64,000 nucleotides of DNA from Thalassomonas haliotis (lineage in GTDB: Bacteria > Pseudomonadota > Gammaproteobacteria > Enterobacterales > Alteromonadaceae). Under the pieces are notes generated by a model. That model was not told the origin of the DNA. It was given only the letters and a program-made list of their open reading frames with translations, and searched no databases. Positions within the stretch are counted from its first letter, which is position 1; every line of letters starts with the position of its first letter. Both the position numbers and the translations under genes were made by a program. The stretch is taken from positions 1,798,001 to 1,862,000 of the forward strand of contig NZ_CP059693.1 of the NCBI RefSeq assembly GCF_028657945.1, read 5' to 3'. Below are positions 9,052 to 19,347 of this stretch, piece after piece.

Positions 9052-10392
9052 ATGAAAGTTACCGTATTCGGAATTGGTTATGTCGGCCTGGTACAGGCGG
9101 CTATTTTAGCCTCTGTAGGCCATGATGTGCTTTGTGTTGATGTTGATCAAAGTAAAGTAGATAACTTAAAAAAGGGCATTATCCCAATTTATGAACCTGG
9201 TTTAACTCCTATCGTTGAAGAAACCACCCAAAATGGCCTGTTAAACTTTACTACGGACGCTGCCGCCGGGGTCGCACACGGCAATATTCAATTTATTGCC
9301 GTTGGCACGCCGCCGGATGAAGACGGTTCGGCGGATTTAAAATACGTACTGGCGGTGGCTGAAACCATTGCCAGCCATATGAATGAGCCTAAATTTATTA
9401 TTGATAAATCCACCGTGCCGGTGGGGACGGCAGATAAAGTTACCGCTAAAATTGCCGAAGTGCTGGCCGGACGTAATATCGACCTGGACTTTGATGTCGT
9501 TTCCAACCCTGAATTTTTAAAGGAAGGGGCGGCGGTTAATGACTGCATGAAGCCGGACCGTATTGTGGTCGGTACCGACAGCCAGGCTGCCCGCGCGGCC
9601 ATGACCGAACTATATGCACCTTTTAACCGCAATCATGATCGCATGATCTTTATGGATGTGCGTTCGGCCGAACTGACCAAGTATGCCGCCAACTGTATGC
9701 TGGCAACGAAAATTTCTTTTATGAATGAAATGTCGAACCTGGCAGAATTATTAGGCGCGGATATCGAAGCGGTACGTCACGGCATAGGTTCAGACACCCG
9801 CATCGGTTACCAGTTTATTTATCCCGGTTGCGGTTATGGCGGTTCCTGTTTCCCAAAAGATGTCCAGGCCTTGGTACGCACCGCCCACGGCATCGAATAT
9901 CAACCGGCTTTACTTGAAGCGGTTGAATCGGTAAATGCCGCACAAAAACAAAAACTGTTTAAAAATTTAAGTCATTATTTCAAAGGTGATTTAAAAGGAA
10001 AAACTATCGCTTTATGGGGCTTGTCCTTCAAGCCGCAAACCGATGATATGCGTGAAGCTTCATCACGGGTCTTGATGGAGGCCTTGTGGCAGGCGGGGGC
10101 TAAGGTCCAGGCCTTTGACCCCGAAGCTATGGAAGAGTGTCAGCGCATTTATGGCGACAGCCAGGAACTGGCCTTGGTTGGCACAAAAGAGTCGGCCTTA
10201 AAAGGCGCCGACGCCCTGGTGATCTGTACCGAATGGAGCCAGTTCCGTGCACCGGATTTTGATTTGATCGCTGCAAGCCTGACTCATCCGGTTATTGTTG
10301 ACGGCAGAAACCTTTATGATCCCAAACTGTTAAAGGATAAAGGTTTTGCTTATTACGCCATCGGTCGTGGTGAAAGTGTCCAAACCGTTTAA
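9052..10392 (+). CDS. ugd: UDP-glucose 6-dehydrogenase
   Basis: Oxidises UDP-glucose to UDP-glucuronate with two NAD+, giving the precursor for acidic surface glycans. The 446 residues are of the long bacterial Ugd type. The Rossmann motif [13 protein letters not shown] is at residues 5-17, followed by [39 protein letters not shown], and [23 protein letters not shown]. The catalytic Cys is in [12 protein letters not shown] (Cys266). The C-terminal UDP-binding domain has [16 protein letters not shown]. It opens a block with galU (41 bp apart), pgi and galE that supplies UDP-sugars. Confidence 0.97.
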   Translation: MKVTVFGIGYVGLVQAAILASVGHDVLCVDVDQSKVDNLKKGIIPIYEPGLTPIVEETTQNGLLNFTTDAAAGVAHGNIQFIAVGTPPDEDGSADLKYVLAVAETIASHMNEPKFIIDKSTVPVGTADKVTAKIAEVLAGRNIDLDFDVVSNPEFLKEGAAVNDCMKPDRIVVGTDSQAARAAMTELYAPFNRNHDRMIFMDVRSAELTKYAANCMLATKISFMNEMSNLAELLGADIEAVRHGIGSDTRIGYQFIYPGCGYGGSCFPKDVQALVRTAHGIEYQPALLEAVESVNAAQKQKLFKNLSHYFKGDLKGKTIALWGLSFKPQTDDMREASSRVLMEALWQAGAKVQAFDPEAMEECQRIYGDSQELALVGTKESALKGADALVICTEWSQFRAPDFDLIAASLTHPVIVDGRNLYDPKLLKDKGFAYYAIGRGESVQTV

Positions 10393-10433
10393 CAACAAAC
10401 CATATTATTATTTTTACTTTTTAAGGGACTTAG

Positions 10434-11330
10434 ATGTCTGAGAAAATCACCAAAGCAGTTATCCCGGTTGCCGGATTGGGTACACGTATGTTACCGGCCA
10501 CCAAAGCCATTCCAAAAGAGATGCTGCCGATAGTCGATAAACCGCTGATCCAGTATATCGTCAATGAATGTGTTGATGCAGGCATTAAAGAGATTGTCTT
10601 GGTCACCCATTCGTCGAAAAATGCCATCGAGAACCATTTTGACAAATCATTCGAACTGGAAACAACGCTGGAAAATAGGGTTAAACGCCAGTTGCTGGAC
10701 GAAATTCAGGCGATATGCCCTAAAGATGTTACGATAATGCATGTCCGCCAGGGAGAAGCCAAAGGCCTTGGTCATGCGGTGCTAAAAGCGCGTCCATTAG
10801 TGGGTAACGAACCTTTTGTCGTCGTCTTGCCGGATGTGATCCTTGATGATGCCTGTGCCAATTTAAAAACCGAAAACTTAACCGCTATGTTGTCCCGCTA
10901 TAACGAATCCGGCTTTAGCCAGATCATGGTTGAACCGGTACCGAAAGCCCTGGTGAGCAATTACGGGGTGGCAGACTGTGAAGGACACCAATTAACACCG
11001 GGCGAGTCAAAAATTATGACCGCAATCGTCGAAAAACCCCCGGTTGAAGATGCTCCTTCAAATCTGGCCGTGGTCGGCCGTTATGTATTATCAGCACAGA
11101 TTTGGGACCTACTGGAATTAACCCCGCCAGGAGCCGGCGATGAAATCCAGCTGACCGATGCCATTGCCAGCTTGATGAATGTCGAAGTGGTGGAAGCTTT
11201 TCATATGACGGGTAAATCCCATGATTGCGGCTCCAAGCTTGGCTATATGCAGGCCAATGTTGAATATGCCTTACGCCATCCAGAACTGGCGGATGGTTTT
11301 AAAGACTTCCTGAAAACCCTTAAACTGTAA
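10434..11330 (+). CDS. galU: UTP-glucose-1-phosphate uridylyltransferase
   Basis: Makes UDP-glucose from UTP and glucose-1-phosphate, feeding Ugd (upstream) and GalE (downstream). The 298-residue protein carries the nucleotidyltransferase loop [21 protein letters not shown] at residues 14-34, then [44 protein letters not shown] (metal-binding Asp) and [22 protein letters not shown]. It is 41 bp after ugd and probably cotranscribed. A terminator follows at 11360-11389. Confidence 0.97.
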   Translation: MSEKITKAVIPVAGLGTRMLPATKAIPKEMLPIVDKPLIQYIVNECVDAGIKEIVLVTHSSKNAIENHFDKSFELETTLENRVKRQLLDEIQAICPKDVTIMHVRQGEAKGLGHAVLKARPLVGNEPFVVVLPDVILDDACANLKTENLTAMLSRYNESGFSQIMVEPVPKALVSNYGVADCEGHQLTPGESKIMTAIVEKPPVEDAPSNLAVVGRYVLSAQIWDLLELTPPGAGDEIQLTDAIASLMNVEVVEAFHMTGKSHDCGSKLGYMQANVEYALRHPELADGFKDFLKTLKL

Positions 11331-11359
11331 TCCTACTGCCATCCCGGTTATGTTTTAAA

Positions 11360-11389
11360 ATATTCCATGCCCCGGCATGGAATATTTTT
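11360..11389 (+). terminator. Rho-independent terminator after galU
   Basis: A 12-bp perfect stem ATATTCCATGCC / GGCATGGAATAT is followed by TTTT. An in-frame ATG for pgi at 11367 lies inside this stem, which argues against that ATG being the real pgi start. Confidence 0.88.
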
Positions 11390-11414
11390 GTTATCAAAGA
11401 AAGGCCTGTCAATT

Positions 11415-13040
11415 GTGAATCAGGATATATTGAACCTTAGCTCCCTTGCTGAAAATGCCAGACAACGTCAAATTCATGCTTTATTTACGGATCCGGACAG
11501 AGTCGGGCAATTTTCCCTGAGTGCTGCCGGACTGTTTCTTGACTACTCCAAACAAAATATTACCCGAGGCGAGCTTAGCAGCCTGCTCAGCTGGGCTGAA
11601 AAGTTGTCGCTTAAGGCAAAAGTGACTGAGATGTTTGCCGGTGAACAAATTAATGTCACTGAAAAGCGTGCGGTGCTGCATACCGTGCTCAGGGCGCCGG
11701 CGAAAGTGCAGCAGGCCGTTTTAGGAGAGGGGGCCGGTGAGCTTGCTGCAGCTGAACGGCAAATGGCTGACATAGTGAATAAACTTTGTTCCGGAGAGAT
11801 ATCGGCGGATGATGGCGAAACGATCAGCCACGTTTTAGCCATAGGCATAGGCGGCTCTTATTACGGTATCAAAACTGCCCTGACAGCGCTTAAGCCGTTT
11901 CACAGCACCGGATTACAGCTTGAGGTGCTGGCCAATATTGACGGTGGCGCCCTGATGGAAAAGCTGGCTAAGTTACCGGCTAAAACCACCGCTGTGGTGG
12001 TGATTTCTAAAACCTTTACCACCCAGGAAACCATGCTGAATGCCGCCGCGGTGAAAACCTGGATGTTGGAACAAAGCGGCGATAAAGACATTATTGCCCG
12101 CCAGTGGTTTGCCGTCAGCACTAACCTTGACAAGGTCAGTGCATTTGGCATCAGCCGTGAGCATACTCTGCCGATGTGGGACTGGGTCGGCGGACGTTTT
12201 TCCTTATGGTCGGCGGTGGGCTTACCCCTGGCGCTGGCTATCGGTATGGAGAACTTTTCCCGGTTAAAAGCCGGCGCTTTTGCTATGGACGAGCATTTTC
12301 AGCAGGCTGCCCTTAGTGAAAATATGCCGGTATTGCTGGCGATGCTGGGGATCTGGAATCGTAATTTCCTGGAGCATGGCTGCCAGGCTATTTTGCCCTA
12401 TGATCATGCCTTAAGGGCCTTACCCGGCTATTTGCAGCAAACAGATATGGAAAGTAACGGTAAGTCGGTATCAATAGAGGGGGAAGCGCTTGCCTGGCAG
12501 ACTGCCCCTGTGGTCTTTGGCCAGGAAGGCACCAACAGTCAGCATGCCTTTATGCAGTTGATGCATCAAAGCCAGGACATTATTCCCTGTGATTTTATTG
12601 TCGCGCTGCAAGGTGCCAGTGATTATCACCACCACCACCAGGTACTGGTGGCCAACTGTTTTGCCCAAAGTGAGGCTTTGATGCTGGGTAAGACGCTGGC
12701 TCAGGCCCGGGCCGAGCTTAAGGCAGCAGGCGCTGGTGATGAAGAAATTGGCCGGTTTGCGGTCCATAAAACCATGAAAGGTAATACCCCGAGTAATACC
12801 CTGCTACTCGATGCGCTAACACCAGAATCCCTGGGAGCGCTATTGGCCTTGTATGAGCATAAAATTTTTGTTCAGGGGGTCATGTGGCAAATTAACTCAT
12901 TTGATCAATGGGGCGTCGAACTGGGTAAAGTGCTGGGCAATGATGTGTTGTCGGCGATGGCCGGGGGAGAAAGTGAGCAGCTTTCCAGCTCTACTACTAT
13001 GTTGATCGAGCGTTTTATCAAACAAGCCAGATCGGGTTAA
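11415..13040 (+). CDS. pgi: Glucose-6-phosphate isomerase
   Basis: Interconverts glucose-6-phosphate and fructose-6-phosphate. GTG at 11415 is preferred: it has AAAGAAAGG 11 bp upstream and gives 541 residues (E. coli 549), while the longer frame from 11367 begins inside the galU terminator. Recognisable blocks: AIGIGGSYYGIKTALTAL (phosphate-binding), VVISKTFTTQETMLNA, MWDWVGGRFSLWSAVGLPLAL, LPGYLQQTDMESNGK, VFGQEGTNSQHAFMQLMHQ (catalytic Glu/His) and VHKTMKGNTPSNTLLLD (catalytic Lys region). Its place among ugd, galU and galE suggests a role in channelling hexose phosphate to UDP-sugars as well as central metabolism. Confidence 0.96.
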   Translation: MNQDILNLSSLAENARQRQIHALFTDPDRVGQFSLSAAGLFLDYSKQNITRGELSSLLSWAEKLSLKAKVTEMFAGEQINVTEKRAVLHTVLRAPAKVQQAVLGEGAGELAAAERQMADIVNKLCSGEISADDGETISHVLAIGIGGSYYGIKTALTALKPFHSTGLQLEVLANIDGGALMEKLAKLPAKTTAVVVISKTFTTQETMLNAAAVKTWMLEQSGDKDIIARQWFAVSTNLDKVSAFGISREHTLPMWDWVGGRFSLWSAVGLPLALAIGMENFSRLKAGAFAMDEHFQQAALSENMPVLLAMLGIWNRNFLEHGCQAILPYDHALRALPGYLQQTDMESNGKSVSIEGEALAWQTAPVVFGQEGTNSQHAFMQLMHQSQDIIPCDFIVALQGASDYHHHHQVLVANCFAQSEALMLGKTLAQARAELKAAGAGDEEIGRFAVHKTMKGNTPSNTLLLDALTPESLGALLALYEHKIFVQGVMWQINSFDQWGVELGKVLGNDVLSAMAGGESEQLSSSTTMLIERFIKQARSG

Positions 13041-13072
13041 ACCGGCTATTTATAAGTTATTAGTGGATATGT

Positions 13073-13102
13073 TTGGTTTATTATTCAAATTGGTTATATA
13101 AA
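13073..13102 (+). promoter_or_regulatory. Possible promoter for the cysD operon
   Basis: TTGGTT (13073-13078), 18-bp spacer, TATAAA (13097-13102), in the 143-bp gap between pgi and cysD. CysB control would be expected for this pathway, but CysB sites are too degenerate to call here. Confidence 0.35.
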
Positions 13103-13183
13103 AGTATATTCCCATATGGATACCTTGGCGACTCTATGTCAATATAACGATATTAGTTTTAACCATTGCCAGTGCTACTTTTA

Positions 13184-14083
13184 ATGAACCTGACCCACTT
13201 AAAGAAACTCGAAGCCGAATCCATTCATATCATACGTGAAGTTGCCGCGGAATTTGATAATCCCGTGATGTTATATTCCGTCGGTAAAGATTCTGCGGTA
13301 CTGCTTCACCTTGCCCGTAAAGCCTTTGCCCCGGGGAAAATTCCTTTCCCTTTATTACATGTTGATACCAACTGGAAATTTAAGGAAATGATCGCTTTTC
13401 GCGATCAGATGGCGCAAAAATACGGCTTTGAATTGCTGGTTCATAAAAACCCGGAAGGTATGGCAATGGGCATCAGTCCGTTTAAACACGGCAGTGCCAA
13501 GCACACGGATATCATGAAAACCCAGGGCTTGAAACAGGCGCTGGATCAATATGGTTTTGATGCCGCTTTTGGCGGCGCCCGTCGCGACGAGGAAAAATCC
13601 CGGGCAAAAGAGCGGGTATATTCTTTTCGTGACGACAATCACAGATGGGATCCGAAAAGCCAGCGTCCGGAGTTGTGGAATATCTATAACGGCAAAGTCA
13701 ATAAAGGCGAAAGCATCCGGGTATTCCCGCTATCTAACTGGACCGAGCTGGATATCTGGCAATATATCTATCTTGAAGGTATTGAAATCGTACCTTTATA
13801 CCTGTCAGAGGAGCGTCCAGTGGTGGAGCGTGACGGCACCTTGATCATGGTGGATGACGAGCGCATGCCGATAGCAGATGACGAAGAGATACAAATGAAA
13901 AAAGTACGTTTTCGTACTTTGGGCTGCTACCCGTTAACGGGGGCGGTGGAATCCGAGGCGGCGACCTTGCCAGAGATTATTCAGGAAATGCTGCTAACCA
14001 AGACATCCGAGCGCCAGGGCCGGGTTATCGACCATGACTCTGCCGGCTCTATGGAAAAGAAAAAGATGGAAGGTTATTTCTGA
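13184..14083 (+). CDS. cysD: Sulfate adenylyltransferase subunit 2
   Basis: The ATP-pyrophosphatase-fold subunit of ATP sulfurylase; with the GTPase CysN it makes adenosine 5'-phosphosulfate from sulfate and ATP. The 299-residue product begins [20 protein letters not shown], which aligns with CysD, so ATG 13184 is preferred over 13166. The PP-loop is [20 protein letters not shown]. Other family blocks are [35 protein letters not shown] and [18 protein letters not shown]. It leads a sulfate-activation block. A perfect hairpin separates it from cysN. Confidence 0.97.
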   Translation: MNLTHLKKLEAESIHIIREVAAEFDNPVMLYSVGKDSAVLLHLARKAFAPGKIPFPLLHVDTNWKFKEMIAFRDQMAQKYGFELLVHKNPEGMAMGISPFKHGSAKHTDIMKTQGLKQALDQYGFDAAFGGARRDEEKSRAKERVYSFRDDNHRWDPKSQRPELWNIYNGKVNKGESIRVFPLSNWTELDIWQYIYLEGIEIVPLYLSEERPVVERDGTLIMVDDERMPIADDEEIQMKKVRFRTLGCYPLTGAVESEAATLPEIIQEMLLTKTSERQGRVIDHDSAGSMEKKKMEGYF

Positions 14084-14145
14084 CCACAGCCGAATTTTTA
14101 ATGCCAGTGCCGTTCTTGATACAGGCGGATAGCTGAAGATGATAT

Positions 14146-14171
14146 CCGGCAGATAAACAGTTATCTGCCGG
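14146..14171 (+). other. Perfect 11-bp hairpin between cysD and cysN
   Basis: CCGGCAGATAA / TTATCTGCCGG with a 4-nt loop (acag). No U-run follows, and cysN needs readthrough, so it is likely an mRNA stability or processing element, not a terminator. Confidence 0.6.
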
Positions 14172-14202
14172 GTAACCCGAAAGATTTCCAAAGGATACCC
14201 TA

Positions 14203-15615
14203 ATGAGTCACCAGTCAGACTTAATTGAACAAGATATTCAGGCTTATTTGAAGCAACATGAAAACAAAGAGTTGGTCCGTTTTTTAACCTGCGGCAGTGT
14301 CGATGACGGTAAAAGTACCTTGATCGGCCGGTTATTGCACGACTCGAAAATGATTTTTGAAGATCAGCTGGCCGCCATTGAAAACGACAGCAAAAAATCC
14401 GGTACCACAGGTGAGGCTATCGACCTGGCGCTGCTGGTTGACGGTTTGCAATCGGAGCGGGAGCAGGGCATTACCATAGATGTTGCCTACCGCTATTTTT
14501 CCACCGAAAAGCGTAAATTTATTATTGCCGATACCCCGGGCCATGAACAATATACCCGGAATATGGCCACAGGTGCGTCAAACTGCGATATGGCGATTAT
14601 CCTGATCGATGCCAGATACGGCGTACAGGTACAGACCCGCCGCCATTCTTTCATCTGCTCCCTGCTGGGTATAAAGCATGTGGTGGTTGCGGTCAATAAA
14701 ATGGATCTGGTGAACTTTGACCAGGAAACCTTTGAAAATATCAAAAAAGACTATCAGGACTTTGCCAAAGATCTCAATATTCCGGATATCCGCTTTGCCC
14801 CGATTTCGGCATTAGCCGGTGATAATGTGGTTAACCGCAGTGAGAATACTGCCTGGTATCAGGGGGAAACCCTGATGGAACTGCTGGAAAGCATCGAAAT
14901 TGCCGGTGATGAGAATAGCGATGATTTCCGCTTCCAGGTACAGTATGTTAACCGTCCCAACCTGGACTTTCGCGGTTATGCCGGTACTATCGGCTCAGGC
15001 AAGATCAGCGTCGGTGATGAAATATTGGCATTGCCGTCGGGCAAGAAAAGCACGGTTAAGTCTATTGTCACCTTTGAGGGCGAGCTTGAGTCAAGTGAAG
15101 TGCCCAATGTTGTCACCTTAACCCTTAATGATGAAATCGATATCAGCCGTGGCGAAATGCTGGTTAAGCCGGGTAACGAGCCGCAAAGCTCAAAAGCCTT
15201 TAATGCCACTTTGGTTTGGATGCATGAAGACGCCCTGACGCCGGGTCGTGAATACTACATCAAACACGGCAGTAAAATGACCACTGGGGTTGCCGCCGAA
15301 ATTAAACATAAGGTGGATGTCAATACTATGGCAAAAGGGGAGGCCAGCGAGCTTGCCCTCAACGAAATCGGCAATTGTATAATGCAGACCACAGAAGCCT
15401 TGCATTTTGACGCTTATAGCAGCAACAAGTCTACCGGTGCCTTTATTGTTATCGATCGCCTGAGTAACATTACCGTGGGGGCGGGCATGATCAATGAAGC
15501 GGTGGAAATTAAACAGGCGCATCAATATTCAGAGTTTGAGCTGGAATTTAACGCCTTGGTTTGTAAGCACTTCCCTCATTGGGGCGCGCGTGACTTATCT
15601 AAGCTAACCGACTAG
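14203..15615 (+). CDS. cysN: Sulfate adenylyltransferase subunit 1 (GTPase)
   Basis: EF-Tu-like GTPase subunit of ATP sulfurylase, which uses GTP hydrolysis to drive APS formation by CysD. The 470 residues show all G motifs: G1 [15 protein letters not shown] (about residue 31), G3 [19 protein letters not shown], and G4 NKMDL, followed by beta-barrel domains II and III. It ends before any APS-kinase domain. This is a CysN-only protein, consistent with a separate cysC 2 kb downstream. The 119-bp gap from cysD contains the hairpin above. Confidence 0.97.
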   Translation: MSHQSDLIEQDIQAYLKQHENKELVRFLTCGSVDDGKSTLIGRLLHDSKMIFEDQLAAIENDSKKSGTTGEAIDLALLVDGLQSEREQGITIDVAYRYFSTEKRKFIIADTPGHEQYTRNMATGASNCDMAIILIDARYGVQVQTRRHSFICSLLGIKHVVVAVNKMDLVNFDQETFENIKKDYQDFAKDLNIPDIRFAPISALAGDNVVNRSENTAWYQGETLMELLESIEIAGDENSDDFRFQVQYVNRPNLDFRGYAGTIGSGKISVGDEILALPSGKKSTVKSIVTFEGELESSEVPNVVTLTLNDEIDISRGEMLVKPGNEPQSSKAFNATLVWMHEDALTPGREYYIKHGSKMTTGVAAEIKHKVDVNTMAKGEASELALNEIGNCIMQTTEALHFDAYSSNKSTGAFIVIDRLSNITVGAGMINEAVEIKQAHQYSEFELEFNALVCKHFPHWGARDLSKLTD

Positions 15616-15635
15616 CTCTGTATATTTTTCTATAA

Positions 15636-15668
15636 AGTAACCCCTGCTGAGTAACGGCAGGGGTTACT
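15636..15668 (+). other. Perfect 12-bp hairpin between cysN and the SLC13 permease
   Basis: AGTAACCCCTGC / GCAGGGGTTACT with a 9-nt loop and no U-run on the plus strand. It is the second intercistronic stem in this operon and is unrelated in sequence to the one at 14146. Confidence 0.6.
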
Positions 15669-15701
15669 AAGTGATTTGATGGCCGGTAAAAGGAATATTC
15701 A

Positions 15702-17429
15702 ATGACAGCACCCCAATGGCTGATGGTGATTATTTTTCTGGCCACCCTGTTTGGCCTGATCAAATACCAGCAAAAACCCGAGCGTGTTTTTGCCTGCGCC
15801 ACCTTATTGTGCCTGGCCACTTCTTTTGTTTCTACCGATGATATTCTGGCAAACGCCGTTAACCCGGGGTTAGTGACGCTGATCCTGCTGGTATTATGCT
15901 CTTTTGTTTTTGAACGCAGCAGCGTTTTGCGCCATCTGGCGGTGCTGATTTTTAACGGCTCTAAAATCAAATCTGTGGTGCGCACCTTATTTTTCAGTGC
16001 CTTTGCTTCGGCGTTAATGAGTAATACCGCCGTGGTGGCCAGTTTGATCAGCACCATCAAAAATAATAAGGTCATCAACCCGGGCAAACTATTGCTGCCG
16101 CTGTCTTATGCGGCGATTTTAGGCGGCACTTTAACCCTGGTGGGGACTTCAACCAATTTGATTGTCAACAGTATGTTGATAGAACAAAATCACCCCGGAT
16201 TGGACTTTTTTGATTTTACCCTTATCGGTGCTGCGGCCCTGCTGGTTTGTCTCGGGGTTATATTTGTGCGTTTAAGAAGTTTGCCTGATATGGATGTCTC
16301 CCGATTAAAGGGACAAAACTATATGGTGGAAGCAGAAGTTACAGAGCAATCGAGCCTGGTGGGAAAGTCGGTGGAAGAAAACGGCCTGCGCCACCTTGAC
16401 TCCCTGTTCCTGGTGGAAGTGATCCGCTGCGGCCGGCTGATCTCGCCGGTAACGCCGGAAGAGGTGCTCCAGGGAGGAGATAAACTGATTTTCAGCGGTG
16501 ATATTTCCAAGGTATTGACCCTGCAACAGTTTGACGGTTTAACCCTGTTTGCCCAGCAGGATGGCCTGCTGCGGGATAACCTGACCGAAGTGCTGATCAA
16601 ACCCGATGCCGCGGTTGTCGGCAAAAGTTTAAAAACCGCAGGTTTTCGCGCCCGCTTTGATGCTGCTGTGGTGGCGATTCGCCGCGAAGGGGGAGCCCTG
16701 TCCGGCAAGCTGGGGGATATAGTGATCCAGCCGGGAGATTTCCTGGTACTGGCGGTGGGTAATGATTTTAGTGCCCGCAGCAACCTCTCCAAGAACTTTT
16801 TTATAATCTCGGGTCATAAACCCGATGATATGTTGCACGGTTGGCGCAATAAACTGGCGGTTTTTGGGTTTCTCGGGGCGATAGCCGTCTCGGTGTTGAC
16901 CTCGATTTCCCTGTTAAAGTGTCTGCTGTTTTATGTCGCGTTGTTGATTTTTAGCGGCTGCTTAACCATCAATGAAATCAAGCGCCGTTTTCCGCTGGAA
17001 ATCTGGTTGATTGTGCTCAGCGCCCTTACTCTGGCCAAGGCGCTGGAAAACAGCGGTGTCTCACTGGTACTTGCCGGTGCTTTTGAGCAGCTGCTGATGG
17101 GGTCGAGTATTTATATCGCTTTTATTGCCGTTTTTGTCATGACTCTAGTGATCACCGAAACCGTGACCAATAATGCCGCCGCGGCGCTGGTTTTCCCCAT
17201 TGCCTATAACATGGCGCTGGGCCTGGGCGTCAGTCCGTTGCCTTTTGTGATGGCGGTGGCATTTGCCGCCAGCGGCAGTTTTATCAGCCCTTATGGCTAT
17301 CAGACCAATGTTATGGTGTACAGCGCCGGCAACTACAGCTTATCGGATGTAGTGAAATTCGGTATCCCGGTATCCCTGACGTATAGCGTGATAGTCTTGT
17401 TGATGATCCCGCTGGTTTATCCTTTTTAG
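15702..17429 (+). CDS. SLC13/DASS-family permease with two TrkA-C domains, probable sulfate importer
   Basis: The 575-residue inner-membrane transporter has an N-terminal membrane half (about residues 1-195, including ALMSNTAVVASLI and LGGTLTLVGTSTNLIVNSML). Two cytoplasmic RCK_C/TrkA-C domains follow (about 210-275 and 290-365, each with VVGKSL-type and GDxLxxxG motifs). A C-terminal membrane half carries VTETVTNNAAAALVFPIA-like sequence near residue 490. This is the architecture of SLC13 permeases found in sulfate operons. Its position between cysN and cysC supports sulfate import. The last 35 codons are duplicated 175 bp downstream. Confidence 0.88.
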   Translation: MTAPQWLMVIIFLATLFGLIKYQQKPERVFACATLLCLATSFVSTDDILANAVNPGLVTLILLVLCSFVFERSSVLRHLAVLIFNGSKIKSVVRTLFFSAFASALMSNTAVVASLISTIKNNKVINPGKLLLPLSYAAILGGTLTLVGTSTNLIVNSMLIEQNHPGLDFFDFTLIGAAALLVCLGVIFVRLRSLPDMDVSRLKGQNYMVEAEVTEQSSLVGKSVEENGLRHLDSLFLVEVIRCGRLISPVTPEEVLQGGDKLIFSGDISKVLTLQQFDGLTLFAQQDGLLRDNLTEVLIKPDAAVVGKSLKTAGFRARFDAAVVAIRREGGALSGKLGDIVIQPGDFLVLAVGNDFSARSNLSKNFFIISGHKPDDMLHGWRNKLAVFGFLGAIAVSVLTSISLLKCLLFYVALLIFSGCLTINEIKRRFPLEIWLIVLSALTLAKALENSGVSLVLAGAFEQLLMGSSIYIAFIAVFVMTLVITETVTNNAAAALVFPIAYNMALGLGVSPLPFVMAVAFAASGSFISPYGYQTNVMVYSAGNYSLSDVVKFGIPVSLTYSVIVLLMIPLVYPF

Positions 17430-17604
17430 TTTTATAGTGGGAAATGATGTATGGCGATTGAGCCGGAGCAGAGAAATGTTGTGGTGCTCTTTACAGGGCG
17501 CCGGCAACTACAGCTTATCGGATGTGGTGAAATTCGGTATCCCGGTATCCCTGACGTATAGCGTGATAGTCTTGTTGATGATCCCGCTGGTTTATCCCTT
17601 TTAA
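17323..17604 (+). repeat. Direct duplication of the 3' end of the SLC13 permease gene
   Basis: A 106-bp segment at 17323-17428 (end of the permease gene) recurs at 17498-17603 with two substitutions. In the reading frame both are silent (GTA/GTG Val and CCT/CCC Pro), and the stops differ (TAG versus TAA at 17602-17604). The 69-bp spacer has no gene. The second copy is a gene-end remnant, placed directly upstream of cysC. Confidence 0.92.
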
Positions 17605-17646
17605 CCCGAATAACAAATTAACGATACTTTTTAATAACAGGTTTTT

Positions 17647-18246
17647 ATGAAAACAGAAAATACCGTGTGGCATGACCAACATGTCAGTAAAACCCAGCGC
17701 GCTGAATTAAAGCAGCAAAAACCTTGTTTACTCTGGTATACCGGCTTAAGCGGCTCGGGTAAGTCCACCATTGCCAACGCCGTCGATGCCTTGTTATTTC
17801 AGCGGGGCTGTCATACCTATTTGCTCGACGGCGACAATGTTCGTCACGGTTTAAACGGTGATTTAGGTTTTAGTGATGAAGACAGGGTCGAAAATATCCG
17901 CCGTATCAGTGAAGTGGCAAAACTTTTTATCGATGCCGGTCTTATTGTCTCTACCGCGTTTATCTCGCCTTTTGCCGCCGACAGGGCCATGGCGGCAGAA
18001 AAATTAGCTGCCGGGGAGTTTATCGAAGTGTATATCGACACCCCTATCAGTGTTTGTGAGCAAAGAGATCCCAAAGGTTTATATAAGAAGGCCAGGGCGG
18101 GTGAGATCAAAGATTTTACCGGTATCGATTCTGTTTATGATGTACCCGAGGCGCCGGCTATCCATGTGAAAACCGCCGAATTATCTGTGCTTGAATGCGC
18201 GCAGCAGATAGTCGACTACCTGGTTGAATATGATTTCGTAAAATAG
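17647..18246 (+). CDS. cysC: Adenylylsulfate kinase
   Basis: Phosphorylates APS to PAPS, the universal sulfate donor. The 199-residue product has the P-loop [20 protein letters not shown] near residue 30-50, [28 protein letters not shown] (APS-binding segment), and [15 protein letters not shown]. It also has [41 protein letters not shown], the mobile lid. The start ATG at 17647 has a weak upstream purine run. It is followed after 12 bp by the DHH phosphoesterase gene, suggesting cotranscription. Confidence 0.97.
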   Translation: MKTENTVWHDQHVSKTQRAELKQQKPCLLWYTGLSGSGKSTIANAVDALLFQRGCHTYLLDGDNVRHGLNGDLGFSDEDRVENIRRISEVAKLFIDAGLIVSTAFISPFAADRAMAAEKLAAGEFIEVYIDTPISVCEQRDPKGLYKKARAGEIKDFTGIDSVYDVPEAPAIHVKTAELSVLECAQQIVDYLVEYDFVK

Positions 18247-18258
18247 GAAAGGGCAATT

Positions 18259-19218
18259 ATGCATTTTGATGTTTTTAACGGCGATGCCGACGGCATTATC
18301 GCTTTGGTTCAGCTGCGTCTGGCACAGCCGAAACAATCGCAGCTGATCACAGGTGTTAAACGCGACATCAGTTTATTGAAGCAGGTCAGGGCACAGGAGG
18401 CGAAATCCGTTACTGTGCTTGATATTTCCCTGGAAAAAAACAGTGATGCACTAAAGCGCTTGTTAGCGAACCGGGTAGAGGTTTTATATGTGGATCATCA
18501 CAGAGCAGGTGATATCCCCCAAGATGACAAGCTTAATGCCATCATCAACACAGATGCCAATACTTGTACCAGCCTGCTGGTCAATGAGCTGCTGCAGGGG
18601 AAATATGTCAACTGGGCCATTGCCGCCGCTTTTGGCGACAATATGAAAGCCGCCGCGCAGACTCTTGCGCAGCAGGTGGGCTTGTCGAAAACGCAGCAGC
18701 AGCTGCTTGAAGCGCTTGGGGTCTATATCAACTATAACGGTTATGGCCGCGACCTGGACGATTTGCATTTTCATCCCGCCGAGTTATTTACACGGCTGGT
18801 GAAATACACAGATCCGCTGGAATTGATTGCCGACAGCAATTCCGTTTTTGCTACCCTGCAAAGCGCCTATCGGCAGGATATGGCTAAGGCTGGGTCTGCC
18901 GAGGTATTGTTCGACGGCCCGAGCTGTAAAGTGGTTCTGCTTGCCGACGAAGCCTGGGCCCGCAGGGTCAGCGGTGTATTTGGCAACGAGCTGGCCAATG
19001 CATGCCCGGATAAGGCGCATGCGGTGCTAACCCTTAATGCCGACCTCAGTTATACCGTTAGTGTCAGGGCACCGCTTAATAACAAGCAGGGAGCCGATAA
19101 TGTCTGCGTGCAGTTCCCCACCGGCGGTGGCCGCGCGGCAGCGGCAGGGATCAATCATTTACCACAAGAAAAACTTGAAGCTTTTATCGGGGCAGTGTCA
19201 CAATACTATTTAACGTAA
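18259..19218 (+). CDS. DHH/DHHA1-family phosphoesterase, candidate PAP phosphatase
   Basis: The 319-residue protein starts MHFDVFNGDADGIIAL, the first DHH-superfamily metal motif (D-x-D). It continues with TVLDISLE (motif II), VLYVDHHRAGD (motif III, the DHH itself, about residue 78), and INTDANTCTSLLV (motif IV). It ends in a DHHA1 domain with PTGGGRAAAAGINHL, where the usual GGGH has Arg in place of His. Members of this superfamily (for example NrnA) hydrolyse pAp and nanoRNA. It is 12 bp after cysC and has a good AGGAAAGGG ribosome-binding site. The position suggests it removes 3'-phosphoadenosine-5'-phosphate left after PAPS use. That role is inference; nanoRNase activity is an alternative. 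Confidence 0.8.
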   Translation: MHFDVFNGDADGIIALVQLRLAQPKQSQLITGVKRDISLLKQVRAQEAKSVTVLDISLEKNSDALKRLLANRVEVLYVDHHRAGDIPQDDKLNAIINTDANTCTSLLVNELLQGKYVNWAIAAAFGDNMKAAAQTLAQQVGLSKTQQQLLEALGVYINYNGYGRDLDDLHFHPAELFTRLVKYTDPLELIADSNSVFATLQSAYRQDMAKAGSAEVLFDGPSCKVVLLADEAWARRVSGVFGNELANACPDKAHAVLTLNADLSYTVSVRAPLNNKQGADNVCVQFPTGGGRAAAAGINHLPQEKLEAFIGAVSQYYLT

Positions 19219-19347
19219 ACTTAATCAGCTAAAATGCTATTTCTTAAAAAGCTGTTTTTGGAAAAGCTTATTGACTGAAAGCGCTGTTTTTTGATAGCAA
19301 GTGCTGACAAGCCCCTAATAAGACCCCTGATAAGAGAAAGGATAACT

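Noticed and set aside
11367-11414. ATG at 11367 as the pgi start
   Set aside because: It lies inside the galU terminator stem and adds residues not found in Pgi; GTG 11415 has a ribosome-binding site.
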